Of a stretch of 64,000 bases of DNA, positions 10,653-18,239 are shown piece by piece. The translations under genes were made by a program, and so were the position numbers. Position 1 is the first letter of the stretch, and the number at the start of each line of letters is the position of its first letter. The notes under the pieces are model-generated. The model was not told the origin of the DNA and did no database searches. It was given only the letters and a program-made list of their open reading frames with translations. The stretch is taken from the NCBI RefSeq assembly GCF_000959525.1, contig NZ_CP009832.1, positions 2,542,001-2,606,000 on the forward strand, given 5' to 3'. Origin of the DNA: Burkholderia multivorans ATCC BAA-247. Lineage in GTDB: Bacteria; Pseudomonadota; Gammaproteobacteria; Burkholderiales; Burkholderiaceae.

Positions 10653-11216
10653 ATGGCATCAGACAAGGAACTCGCCGACTTTCTGGCGGGCGTCGAAAGG
10701 CGCGCGTTCAAGCAGGCTGCGTACGCGGTGCGTGACGACGATGCGTCGCTGGACATCGTGCAGGACGCGATGATCAAGCTGGCGGAGAAATACGGCGACC
10801 GGCCGGCGGCCGAGCTGCCGCTGCTGTTCCAGCGGATTCTGCAGAACGCGATCCACGACTGGTTTCGCCGGCAGAAGGTCCGCAACACGTGGGTCACGCT
10901 GTTCTCGTCGCTCAATACCACCGACGACGACGATTTCGACCCGCTCGAAACGCTCGAGACCGCGGACGACAATCCCGGCGTGGAGAGCAGCGAGCATCGC
11001 CTCGAGCGCGAACAGGTTCTGGCCCTGATCGACGAAGAGATCCAGAAATTGCCGGCGCGTCAACGGGAAGCGTTCCTGATGCGTTACTGGGAAGATATGG
11101 ATGTCGCCGAGACTGCAGCCGCGATGGGATGCTCCGAAGGCAGCGTCAAGACGCATTGCTCGCGAGCCACCCACGCCCTGGCGCTAGCGCTCAAGGCCAA
11201 AGGAATCACGCTATGA
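10653..11216 (+). CDS. ECF-type RNA polymerase sigma factor
   Basis: A 187-residue sigma-70 family protein with only regions 2 and 4, as in extracytoplasmic-function sigma factors. Region 2 (about residues 10-75) includes DIVQDAMIKLAEKY and the DWFRRQ segment. An acidic linker (TTDDDDFDPLET) follows. Region 4 (about 125-180) has LPARQREAFLMRYWEDMDVAETAAAMGCSEGSVKTHCSR with a clear helix-turn-helix. The open frame extends upstream to 10428, but the ATG at 10653 (MASDKELADFL) fits the family. Its stop overlaps the next gene (ATGA), whose product is a candidate partner or anti-sigma factor. The stimulus is unknown. Confidence 0.88.
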   Translation: MASDKELADFLAGVERRAFKQAAYAVRDDDASLDIVQDAMIKLAEKYGDRPAAELPLLFQRILQNAIHDWFRRQKVRNTWVTLFSSLNTTDDDDFDPLETLETADDNPGVESSEHRLEREQVLALIDEEIQKLPARQREAFLMRYWEDMDVAETAAAMGCSEGSVKTHCSRATHALALALKAKGITL

Positions 11217-11641
11217 GCTCCGCTCCCGCAAACCGAGAACTCGAATTCGCGCTGAAGGTGCGTCGCGCGCTCGACGAGCGCGCGGCCGCGCTGCCCGGCG
11301 CCACCACCGAGCGGCTGGCCGCGGCCCGCCGCGCCGCGCTCGCGCGCAAGAAACCCGAAGCGGCCACCGCGCCGGTGTTCGTGCCCGCCTTCGCCGGCGC
11401 GGCCGGCGCGCATGCGCCCGTCCTCCGCGCGAACCGTCCGCAGGCGTCGTTCGCGCGCCGCCTGCTGCGCGCATGGCCGCTCGCGCTGCTGCTGGCCGGG
11501 CTCGTCGGCATCGCGTACTGGGAAGACATGCAGCGCACCGCCGAGCTCGCCGACATCGACGCGGCCATGCTCAGCGACGACCTGCCGCTCAACGCCTATC
11601 TCGACCACGGGTTCAACGCGTATCTTTCGCACGCACGCTAA
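11213..11641 (+). CDS. DUF3619-family membrane protein, candidate anti-sigma factor
   Basis: A 142-residue protein of the DUF3619 type. It has a soluble N-terminal part (about residues 1-80, rich in Ala and Arg), one membrane helix (around 85-105, RAWPLALLLAGLVGIAYW), and a short acidic tail ending NAYLDHGFNAYLSHAR. It overlaps the sigma gene by ATGA, the usual arrangement for a sigma/anti-sigma pair. It lacks the HxxxCxxC zinc motif of ZAS anti-sigma factors, so the anti-sigma role is inferred only from context and topology. Confidence 0.75.
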   Translation: MSSAPANRELEFALKVRRALDERAAALPGATTERLAAARRAALARKKPEAATAPVFVPAFAGAAGAHAPVLRANRPQASFARRLLRAWPLALLLAGLVGIAYWEDMQRTAELADIDAAMLSDDLPLNAYLDHGFNAYLSHAR

Positions 11642-11667
11642 CAGACAACAACGAGGGGATCGCACGG

Positions 11668-12435
11668 GTGAGTCAGAAGCGCGGCCTGGCCGTATTTTTC
11701 GGATGCGTGATCGCAGTCGCCGTGTCGTACGTGGCCACGTATCCGCGATTCCACCCGACACCCGCCGCGACCACCGCCGCGGCAACCAGCACGCCCGCGC
11801 CGTCGTCGGCGGCGACCGCGCTCGGCGCCGATCTCGCGCCGCTGCCGCTTCCGCTGCCGGTCGCCAACGGCCCGCTGTCGTGGGCGCGCCTGAGCGCGGC
11901 GCAGCGCGAGGCGCTCGCGCCGTTCGCCGATCAGTGGGACGGCTTCAGCGAAGCACGCAAGCGCAAATGGCTGAAGATCGCGTCACGTTTCCAGAAAATG
12001 ACGCCTGAAGCGCAGAAACGCCTGCAGGCCCGCATGTCCGAATGGGTGCGCATGACGCCCGAGCAGCGCCGCGTCGCGCGCGAGAACTACCAGAGCGCGA
12101 AGGCGCTGTCCGCGCAGGCGCGCGAACGCGCGTGGAAGGCGTATCAGCAGCTGCCGCCGGAACAGAAGGAACGCCTCGCGGCCGCCGAGCGCCGTCGCCG
12201 GCCGAGCGTGGTCAGCGCACCGCCGACCGGCGCCGATCGCGACGTGCGCCGGATCGTCAACGGGCGTGTGCAGCCGGCCAGCAGCCCGGCGGTCGTGCCG
12301 GCGCCGGCGTCGGCATCGGCCGGCACCGCGACGCCGCCGGCCGTCGCGTCGTCCGGCGCCGGTACGACGTCCGTCCCCGCGACCGTGACGCCGGTGTCGC
12401 CGGCGGACGCGCCGTCGCTCTTCAAAGGCTCCTGA
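11668..12435 (+). CDS. DUF3106 domain membrane-anchored protein
   Basis: A 255-residue protein of unknown function. The GTG at 11668 is preceded by GAGGGGA at ideal spacing. The frame is open 65 codons further upstream, but that part overlaps the DUF3619 gene and is Arg-rich shadow sequence. An N-terminal membrane anchor (residues 5-25) is followed by an Ala/Pro/Thr-rich linker, then the DUF3106 region (about 70-175) with repeated Trp-containing helices and short MTPE/LPPEQ motifs (WARLSAAQREALAPFADQW, MTPEQRRVARENY). The tail is low-complexity Ala/Pro/Ser. Probably periplasmic. Third gene of the sigma-factor unit. Confidence 0.8.
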   Translation: MSQKRGLAVFFGCVIAVAVSYVATYPRFHPTPAATTAAATSTPAPSSAATALGADLAPLPLPLPVANGPLSWARLSAAQREALAPFADQWDGFSEARKRKWLKIASRFQKMTPEAQKRLQARMSEWVRMTPEQRRVARENYQSAKALSAQARERAWKAYQQLPPEQKERLAAAERRRRPSVVSAPPTGADRDVRRIVNGRVQPASSPAVVPAPASASAGTATPPAVASSGAGTTSVPATVTPVSPADAPSLFKGS

Positions 12436-12441
12436 GCGGCC

Positions 12442-12948
12442 GTGGCCGACACGTCCGCCCTTCCCGCCGCGGCCGACGTGCCGTCCGTCCGCCGGCGGCT
12501 CGCCGCGATGCTCTACGAGGCCGTGCTGCTGTTCGGCGTCGTATTCTTCGCGGGCCTCGCGTTCGGCCTGGCGACGCAGCAACGCAACGGCCTCGTCCAT
12601 CACAACCTGCTTGCCGCCTGGATCGCGCTCGTCGTCGGGGCGTATTTCGTCTGGTTCTGGACGCACGGCGGCCAGACGCTGCCGATGAAGACCTGGCGGC
12701 TGCGGCTCGAAGCCGCGAACGGCCGGCCGCTGAGCGCGGGTCACGCGATCGTCCGCTATGCGCTCGGCTGGCTGTGGTTCCTGCCGCCGCTCGCGCTGCA
12801 CCCGCTGCTCGGGCTGTCCGTGCCCGTCACGCTCGCGCTCGCGGCCGCGTGGATCGTCGTCTGGGCCGGCGCGGCCCGGCTGCACGCGGATCGCCAGTTT
12901 CCGCACGACCGGCTCGCGCGCACGCGCATCGTCGCGATGCCGCACTGA
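12442..12948 (+). CDS. RDD-family membrane protein
   Basis: A 168-residue inner-membrane protein with about three membrane segments. The RDD signature near the N-terminus appears as RRLAAMLYEAVLLFG, with Glu where many members have Asp. A second characteristic stretch, TLPMKTWRLRLEA, follows the second membrane segment. It starts at a GTG six bases after the DUF3106 stop, so it is the last gene of the sigma/DUF3619/DUF3106/RDD unit. RDD proteins have been linked to ion transport in some bacteria, but no substrate can be read from this one. Confidence 0.82.
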   Translation: MADTSALPAAADVPSVRRRLAAMLYEAVLLFGVVFFAGLAFGLATQQRNGLVHHNLLAAWIALVVGAYFVWFWTHGGQTLPMKTWRLRLEAANGRPLSAGHAIVRYALGWLWFLPPLALHPLLGLSVPVTLALAAAWIVVWAGAARLHADRQFPHDRLARTRIVAMPH

Positions 12949-13106
12949 CGCTGCGCGCGACATCGTTCGCGCCGCGCTCATCCGTCCGACGAAAACGCCG
13001 GCCTGCCTGGCCGCGCCGGCCTCGCCCACGTCCAACGCACGCCGCGCAACAGCGCGACATTCACTGCTAAACATACCGCACGGGACGTAATAAGAACGTC
13101 TTGTGA

Positions 13107-13124
13107 CTGTCATGGCGCAGTCAC
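13107..13124 (+). promoter_or_regulatory. PHO box (PhoB-binding site) upstream of plcP
   Basis: CTGTCATGGCGCAGTCAC is an 18-base pair of direct repeats, CTGTCAT-N4-CAGTCAC. It differs at one repeat position from the classical CTGTCAT-N4-CTGTCAC PHO box. A further CTGTCAT occurs at 13143. Ten bases beyond the box, CGCAAT (13135-13140) could serve as the -10, with the PHO box replacing the -35 as in PhoB-activated promoters. The first gene starts at 13171. Confidence 0.68.
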
Positions 13125-13170
13125 GCCCGCATGGCGCAATGCCTGTCATGTCAACCGGCGCGAGTCATGC

Positions 13171-14109
13171 ATGGGCCAGAAAACGTCCGCGACCTCCCTG
13201 TTCCGTCACCCTTTCGGCGCCCGCGCCGCCACCGCGTTCCTGTCCGGCGCCGCCGCGACCGACACGCCGTCGCGCGACGCGGCGCCCGCCGAGCCCGTCT
13301 CGCGACACGACGATCCGGCGCCGCCCGCGCACCGCTACCGCACGATCTGGCTGTCCGACATCCATCTCGGCTCGAGCGGCTGCCAGGCGTCGTACCTGCT
13401 CGACTTCCTGCGCCACAACGAGTCGGAATACCTGTATCTGGTCGGCGACATCATCGACGGCTGGCAACTGAAGAAGGGCTGGTACTGGCCGCAGGCGCAC
13501 AACGACGTCGTGCAGAAGATCCTGCGCAAGGCGCGCAAGGGCACGCAGGTCGTCTACATCCCCGGCAATCACGACGAGGGCGCGCGGCAGTTCTGCGACC
13601 TCGCGTTCGGCGACATCCAGGTGCGCGGCGAAGCGTTCCATACGACGCTCGCAGGCAAACGTTTGTGGATCGTGCACGGCGACCTGTTCGACGGCGTGAT
13701 CCAGCACGCGAAATGGCTCGCGTATCTCGGCGACACGCTCTACACGCTGATCCTCGTGCTGAACCGCTGGTTCAACCGGATCCGCAGTCGGCTCGGCTTC
13801 CAGTATTGGTCGCTGTCGCAGTACCTGAAGCATCAGGTCAAGAACGCGGTCAACTTCATCTCGCAGTTCGAGAGCGTGATGACCGACGAAGCGCGCCGGC
13901 GCGGCTGCGACGGCGTCGTGTGCGGACACATCCACAAGGCCGAGATCCGCGACATCGACGGCGTGCTGTATTGCAACGACGGCGACTGGGTCGAGAGCCT
14001 GTCCGCGCTCGTCGAAACGCTGGAAGGCGAACTGAAGATCGTCTACTGGACGGTGATGCGCACCGCACCGTCCGCCGCCCCGGCGCGCAAGACGCGCGCC
14101 GCGGCCTGA
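13171..14109 (+). CDS. plcP: PlcP-like phospholipase C (metallophosphoesterase)
   Basis: A 312-residue calcineurin-like phosphoesterase, often labelled UDP-2,3-diacylglucosamine diphosphatase-like. Metal-binding motifs are Asp63/His65 (LSDIHLGS), Asp93 (VGDIIDGW), Asn133/His134 (PGNHDEG), then HGDLFD and GHIHKAEI. The long shared stretches around WYWPQAHNDVVQKILRK, YWSLSQYLKHQVKNAVNFIS and GDWVESLSALVE are those I associate with PlcP, which in Sinorhizobium cleaves phosphatidylcholine and phosphatidylethanolamine to diacylglycerol under phosphate starvation, rather than LpxH. The PHO box upstream, and the glycosyltransferase and diacylglycerol kinase downstream, support that reading. An unusual 55-residue N-terminal extension precedes the domain. 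PlcP function is inferred. Confidence 0.75.
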   Translation: MGQKTSATSLFRHPFGARAATAFLSGAAATDTPSRDAAPAEPVSRHDDPAPPAHRYRTIWLSDIHLGSSGCQASYLLDFLRHNESEYLYLVGDIIDGWQLKKGWYWPQAHNDVVQKILRKARKGTQVVYIPGNHDEGARQFCDLAFGDIQVRGEAFHTTLAGKRLWIVHGDLFDGVIQHAKWLAYLGDTLYTLILVLNRWFNRIRSRLGFQYWSLSQYLKHQVKNAVNFISQFESVMTDEARRRGCDGVVCGHIHKAEIRDIDGVLYCNDGDWVESLSALVETLEGELKIVYWTVMRTAPSAAPARKTRAAA

Positions 14110-14138
14110 CCTCCACCTCTTACAGGACACATGCCGCG

Positions 14139-15173
14139 ATGAAGATCATGATCGTCACCGACGCGTGGGAACCGCAGGTCAACGGCGTCGTGCGCACGCT
14201 GAAGAGCACGTCGCGCGAGCTCACCGCGCTCGGCCACCGCGTCGAACTGCTGACGCCGCTCGAATTCCGCACGGTGCCCTGCCCGACCTATCCCGAAATC
14301 CGCCTGTCGATCCTGCCGTATCGCAAGCTGCGCGAACGGATCGACGCATTCGCACCCGACGCACTGCACATCGCGACCGAAGGCCCGCTCGGCCTCGCCG
14401 CGCGCCGTTACGCGCGCGCACGCAAGCTGCCGTTCACGACCGCCTATCACACGCGCTTTCCCGAATACGTGCAGGCGCGTTTCGGAATTCCGCTCGCGGC
14501 GACCTACCGCTTCCTGCGGTGGTTCCACGGCCCGTCGCTCGCGGTGATGGCGCCGACGCCCGTGGTTCGGCAGGATCTCGAAAAGTACGGGTTCACGAAC
14601 GTCGTGCTGTGGACGCGCGGCGTCGACCTCGACATCTTCCGGCCGATGGAGTCGAAGGTGCTCAATACCGCGCGGCCGATCTTCCTGTACGTCGGGCGCG
14701 TCGCGATCGAGAAGAACGTCGAGGCGTTCCTGCGTCTCGATCTGCCGGGCTCGAAGTGGGTCGCGGGCGAAGGTCCGGCGCTCGCCGAGCTGAAGTCGCG
14801 CTATCCGGAGGCGAACTATCTCGGCGTGTTGTCGCAGGCCGAGCTCGCGAAGGTGTATGCTGCGGCCGACGTGTTCGTGTTCCCGAGTCGCACCGACACG
14901 TTCGGCCTCGTGCTGCTCGAGGCGCTCGCCTGCGGCACGCCGGTCGCCGCCTATCCGGTGACGGGCCCGATCGACGTGCTCGGCGACGGCGGCGCCGGCG
15001 CGATGCACGAGGATCTGCAGGAAGCCTGCCTCGAAGCGCTGAAGATCGAACGCTCGACCGCGCGTGCGTGGGCCGAGCGCTTCTCTTGGCGCGCGGCGTC
15101 CGAGCAGTTCGCGTCGCACCTGAAGCCGCTGCCGAAGACCGCGTACTCGCCTGCCGAAGGTGCCGCCGTTTGA
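14139..15173 (+). CDS. Agt-like GT4 glycosyltransferase, probable diacylglycerol glycosyltransferase
   Basis: A 344-residue GT-B glycosyltransferase of family 4. The N-terminal acceptor domain starts KIMIVTDAWEPQVNGVVRTL, and the C-terminal nucleotide-sugar domain has YVGRVAIEKN, GEGPAL and the FPSRTDTFGLVLLEALACGTP motif. Proteins of this type next to plcP (Agt) make glycosyl-diacylglycerols that replace phospholipids in phosphate-limited alphaproteobacteria. The ATG at 14139 lies 29 bases after plcP. The linked diacylglycerol kinase supports diacylglycerol as the acceptor. The sugar donor cannot be read from the sequence, and a mannosyltransferase role remains possible. Confidence 0.75.
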   Translation: MKIMIVTDAWEPQVNGVVRTLKSTSRELTALGHRVELLTPLEFRTVPCPTYPEIRLSILPYRKLRERIDAFAPDALHIATEGPLGLAARRYARARKLPFTTAYHTRFPEYVQARFGIPLAATYRFLRWFHGPSLAVMAPTPVVRQDLEKYGFTNVVLWTRGVDLDIFRPMESKVLNTARPIFLYVGRVAIEKNVEAFLRLDLPGSKWVAGEGPALAELKSRYPEANYLGVLSQAELAKVYAAADVFVFPSRTDTFGLVLLEALACGTPVAAYPVTGPIDVLGDGGAGAMHEDLQEACLEALKIERSTARAWAERFSWRAASEQFASHLKPLPKTAYSPAEGAAV

Positions 15174-15211
15174 AACGAGATCTGCACGACAAGACCGCGC
15201 TGTCCGCCGCC

Positions 15212-15706
15212 ATGCCGACGCGGCACGGGCCGTTCGACGAGGACGACGCGCATGCCGACACGGACACGCATGCGCACGAACCGCTCGGGCCCGACGATCC
15301 GCTGTCGCCGCTGCCGCCGAATCCGTACAAGCGCCACCGCGGGATCACGCGCGCGTGGTACGCGCTCAAGCATTCGCTGAATGGCTTTCGCGTCGCGATC
15401 CGCGAAGAAAGCGCGTTTCGTCAGGAGCTCACGCTGGCGGCACTGATGCTGCCGATCGGTGCATTCGCACCGGTGCCGGCCGCGTCGCGCGCGCTGCTGA
15501 TCGGCTCGGTGCTGCTCGTGCTGATCGTCGAGCTGCTGAATTCGAGCGTCGAAGCCGCGATCGATCGTATCTCGCTCGAGCGCCACGAGCTGTCCAAACG
15601 CGCGAAGGACCTCGGCAGCGCGGCCGTGACGGTCGCGCTGTTCGCCTGCGTGACGACGTGGGGCTTCGTGCTCGGGCCGGTCGTCGCGCGCTGGCTCGGC
15701 TTCTAG
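15212..15706 (+). CDS. dgkA: Diacylglycerol kinase
   Basis: Small integral-membrane kinase that phosphorylates diacylglycerol to phosphatidic acid. The catalytic core is clear: the surface helix RAWYALKHSLNGFRVAIREE, then membrane helices, and the signature ELLNSSVEAAIDRIS...HELSKRAKDLGSAAV. The protein is longer than the 120-residue norm (164 residues) because of a hydrophilic N-terminal extension rich in Asp and His. A TTG at 15170 overlapping the glycosyltransferase stop would add 14 residues and would couple the two genes. Here it could recycle diacylglycerol released by PlcP. Confidence 0.9.
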   Translation: MPTRHGPFDEDDAHADTDTHAHEPLGPDDPLSPLPPNPYKRHRGITRAWYALKHSLNGFRVAIREESAFRQELTLAALMLPIGAFAPVPAASRALLIGSVLLVLIVELLNSSVEAAIDRISLERHELSKRAKDLGSAAVTVALFACVTTWGFVLGPVVARWLGF

Positions 15707-15800
15707 GCACGCACCTGCGCACTCTGCGCGTGCGGCGCTGCACCATCCGCGCGCTGCGCACCGAATCACGAAATGCGCGCGGTGTCGCGAAACCCCGGTT

Positions 15801-15806
15801 TATAAT
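15801..15806 (+). promoter_or_regulatory. -10 element upstream of the TetR-family gene
   Basis: A consensus TATAAT lies about 90 bases before the regulator's ATG. No matching -35 is evident at 16-18 bases upstream, so activation or an imperfect -35 is implied. Confidence 0.45.
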
Positions 15807-15896
15807 CGTCCGCTAGATTGAGCACAGCAACCCGCGCCGGACGAATCCGCAGCATCTGCAGCGCCCGCCAGTCCGGCACACACAGGGCCGGACGAC

Positions 15897-16631
15897 ATGG
15901 AAGCGAAACCTCCCCGCCGCACCCGCGAACGGATTCTCGAGTTGTCGTTGAAACTCTTCAACGAGATCGGCGAACCGAACGTCACGACGACGACGATCGC
16001 CGAGGAAATGGAAATCAGTCCAGGCAACCTGTACTACCATTTCCGCAACAAGGACGACATCATCAACAGCATCTTCGCGCAGTTCGAGCAGCAGATCGAA
16101 CGGCGTCTGCGCTTCCCCGAAGATCACCGTCCGACGATCGACGAAACCTGGTCGTATCTGCAGTACATGGCCGATTTCATGTGGACCTACCGGTTCCTGT
16201 ATCGCGACCTGAACGACCTGCTCGCCCGCAACCGCACGCTCGAGACGCACTTCAAGCAGATCATCAGCCACAAGGTGCGCTTCGCGCGCGAGATGTGCGA
16301 ACTGCTCGTGTCCGATGCGGAGATGGTCGCGACGCCCGCCGAAATCGAAGTGATCGCAACCAACATGGCCGTGATCTCGACGTACTGGCTGTCGTATCAG
16401 TACGTCATGCATCCGCGCAAGTACAACGACCAGGACGCGATCCGCGAGGAGCTGCACCAGGTCAGCATGCATGTGATCTCGGTGATGGCGCCGTATCTGC
16501 GCGGGCGCTCGCGCCAGCTGTTCGACGATCTCGTGTCCGGCAAGCTGCCGAAGCGCGAATTCACCGACTACCTGCCGCCGCGCGACGGTTCGCCGCGGGC
16601 GGCGGCGGCCGCGAAGGACACGAAGCAATGA
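15897..16631 (+). CDS. TetR-family transcriptional regulator
   Basis: A 244-residue regulator. The N-terminal TetR DNA-binding domain (about residues 8-55) reads RTRERILELSLKLFNEIGEPNVTTTTIAEEMEISPGNLYYHFRNKDDI, with the helix-turn-helix and the typical YYHF segment. The remaining 180 residues are a helical ligand-binding/dimerisation domain with aromatic clusters (MADFMWTYRFLYRDLND). It overlaps the next gene by ATGA. The ligand is not predictable from sequence; the operon with a LOG-family protein and an SDR does not reveal the signal. Confidence 0.9.
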   Translation: MEAKPPRRTRERILELSLKLFNEIGEPNVTTTTIAEEMEISPGNLYYHFRNKDDIINSIFAQFEQQIERRLRFPEDHRPTIDETWSYLQYMADFMWTYRFLYRDLNDLLARNRTLETHFKQIISHKVRFAREMCELLVSDAEMVATPAEIEVIATNMAVISTYWLSYQYVMHPRKYNDQDAIREELHQVSMHVISVMAPYLRGRSRQLFDDLVSGKLPKREFTDYLPPRDGSPRAAAAAKDTKQ

Positions 16632-17209
16632 AGGCCGTCTGCGTTTACTGCGGGTCCGCGCCCGGCGCGCGTCCCGTCTATACCGAAGCGGCACGCGCAT
16701 TCGGCCGTGCGCTCGTCGACGCGGGCCTCACGCTCGTCTACGGCGGCGGCCGCGTGGGACTGATGGGCGTGATCGCCGACGAAGTGATGGCGGCCGGCGG
16801 CCGTGCGGTCGGCGTGATTCCGGAACTGCTCGTCGACAAGGAAGTCGGCCACACGGGGCTGTCCGAGCTGCACGTCGTGCCCGACATGCATCACCGCAAG
16901 AAGATGATGGCCGACCTCGCCGATGCGTTCGTCGCGATGCCGGGCGGCGCCGGTACGCTCGAGGAGTTCTTCGAGGTCTATACGTGGGCGCAGCTCGGCT
17001 ATCACCGCAAGCCGGTCGCGCTGTACAACATCGATTCGTTCTACGATCCGCTGATCGCGCTGCTGCGTCATACGGTCGACGAAGGCTTCATGCGCGCGAC
17101 CTATTTCGACGCGCTCTGCATCGACTCGCAGCCGGCCGGGCTGATCGACCGGCTGCGCCGCTATCAGCCGCCCGCCCGCGACAAGTGGGCGCAGGACGCC
17201 GCGAAATAA
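16628..17209 (+). CDS. LOG-family (TIGR00730) nucleotide 5'-monophosphate phosphoribohydrolase
   Basis: A 193-residue Rossmann-fold protein of the LOG family, which hydrolyses cytokinin riboside monophosphates or related nucleotides. It begins MKAVCVYCGSAPG, continues with LVYGGGRVGLMG, and has the family signature PGGAGTLEEFFE around residue 103. The length is typical of the short bacterial form. The ATG overlaps the TetR stop, so it is translationally coupled. The family is firm; the true substrate in bacteria without plant contact is often unclear. Confidence 0.88.
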   Translation: MKAVCVYCGSAPGARPVYTEAARAFGRALVDAGLTLVYGGGRVGLMGVIADEVMAAGGRAVGVIPELLVDKEVGHTGLSELHVVPDMHHRKKMMADLADAFVAMPGGAGTLEEFFEVYTWAQLGYHRKPVALYNIDSFYDPLIALLRHTVDEGFMRATYFDALCIDSQPAGLIDRLRRYQPPARDKWAQDAAK

Positions 17210-17234
17210 CCCGTTCCGCCCGGAGCCGCACGCG

Positions 17235-17996
17235 ATGACCGCACCGTCCGACCGCAAGGCCGTTCTCATCACCGGCGCGAGCCGCGGAATCGGCCGCGCG
17301 ACGGCCGTGCTCGCGGCCGCACGCGGCTGGGACGTCGGCATCAACTATGCGCGCGACGCGGCAGCGGCCGAACACACCGCGCAGGCCGTGCGCGATGCGG
17401 GCGGACGCGCGTGCGTCGTCGCCGGCGACGTCGCGAACGAAGCCGATGTCGTCGCGATGTTCGACGCGGTCGCGGCCGCGTTCGGCCGGCTCGACGCGCT
17501 CGTCAACAATGCAGGCATCGTCGCGCCGTCGATGCCGCTCGCCGACATGCCGCTCGACCGGCTCACGCGGATGTTCGACACGAACGTGCTCGGGGCGTAT
17601 CTGTGCGCGCGCGAAGCCGCGCGCCGCCTGTCGACCGATCGCGGCGGCCGCGGCGGCGCGATCGTCAACGTGTCGTCGATCGCCGCGCGGCTCGGTTCGC
17701 CGAACGAATACGTCGACTACGCTGGCTCGAAAGGCGCCGTCGACACGCTGACCGTCGGCCTCGCCAAGGAACTCGGCCCGCACGGCGTGCGCGTCAATGC
17801 GGTGCGTCCGGGCCTGATCGAGACCGACATCCACGCGAGCGGCGGCCAGCCCGGCCGCGCCGCGCGCCTCGGCGCGCAATCGCCGCTCGGGCGCGCCGGC
17901 GAAGCGCATGAAGTCGCCGAAGCGATCGTCTGGCTGCTCAGCGACGCCGCGTCGTACACGACCGGCACACTGCTCGACGTCGGCGGCGGCCGGTAG
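17235..17996 (+). CDS. Short-chain dehydrogenase/reductase
   Basis: A 253-residue classical SDR. The NAD(P)-binding TGASRGIGRA motif is near residue 11, NNAG is in the middle, the catalytic Ser is in VNVSSIAARLG, and Tyr-x3-Lys appears as YAGSKGAVDTL. The conserved VNAVRPGLIETDIH and the C-terminal TGTLLDVGGGR complete the fold. It follows the LOG gene by 25 bases and probably belongs to the same operon. Substrate unknown; annotations for relatives range from glucose dehydrogenase-like to 3-oxoacyl-ACP reductase. Confidence 0.88.
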   Translation: MTAPSDRKAVLITGASRGIGRATAVLAAARGWDVGINYARDAAAAEHTAQAVRDAGGRACVVAGDVANEADVVAMFDAVAAAFGRLDALVNNAGIVAPSMPLADMPLDRLTRMFDTNVLGAYLCAREAARRLSTDRGGRGGAIVNVSSIAARLGSPNEYVDYAGSKGAVDTLTVGLAKELGPHGVRVNAVRPGLIETDIHASGGQPGRAARLGAQSPLGRAGEAHEVAEAIVWLLSDAASYTTGTLLDVGGGR

Positions 17997-18083
17997 GCGC
18001 GCTTGCCCGTCGTACCGCGCCCGATAACCGCGCCGTGCGTTGCGGCCCGGATCCGTCACGACACCACAAATCTCCACAATTCC

Positions 18084-18111
18084 GTGACAGTTCCTGTAAA
18101 CATCCGTAACA
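18084..18111 (+). promoter_or_regulatory. Repeated GTNAC-type elements upstream of the GT-C glycosyltransferase
   Basis: GTGACA (18084), GTAAAC (18096) and GTAACA (18106) recur at spacings of 12 and 10 bases in an AT-rich stretch. The helical spacing of the last pair resembles tandem half-sites for an OmpR-type response regulator. The regulator is not identifiable. Confidence 0.3.
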
Positions 18112-18239
18112 ATTTCGTGCTCTACTAGCGGCCAGTCAGACAGACGGCCGCGCCGTCCGTCCTTCGCCGTACCGATGCGGCCCTTTGCCGGTCCCCCGTC
18201 CGCTGCAGGCCCGGCACGATCGACCCGAGATCCTTTTCC

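Noticed and set aside
13171-14109. LpxH (UDP-2,3-diacylglucosamine diphosphatase) as product name
   Set aside because: The fold is shared, but motif context, the 312-residue length, the PHO box and the agt-dgkA neighbours fit PlcP better.
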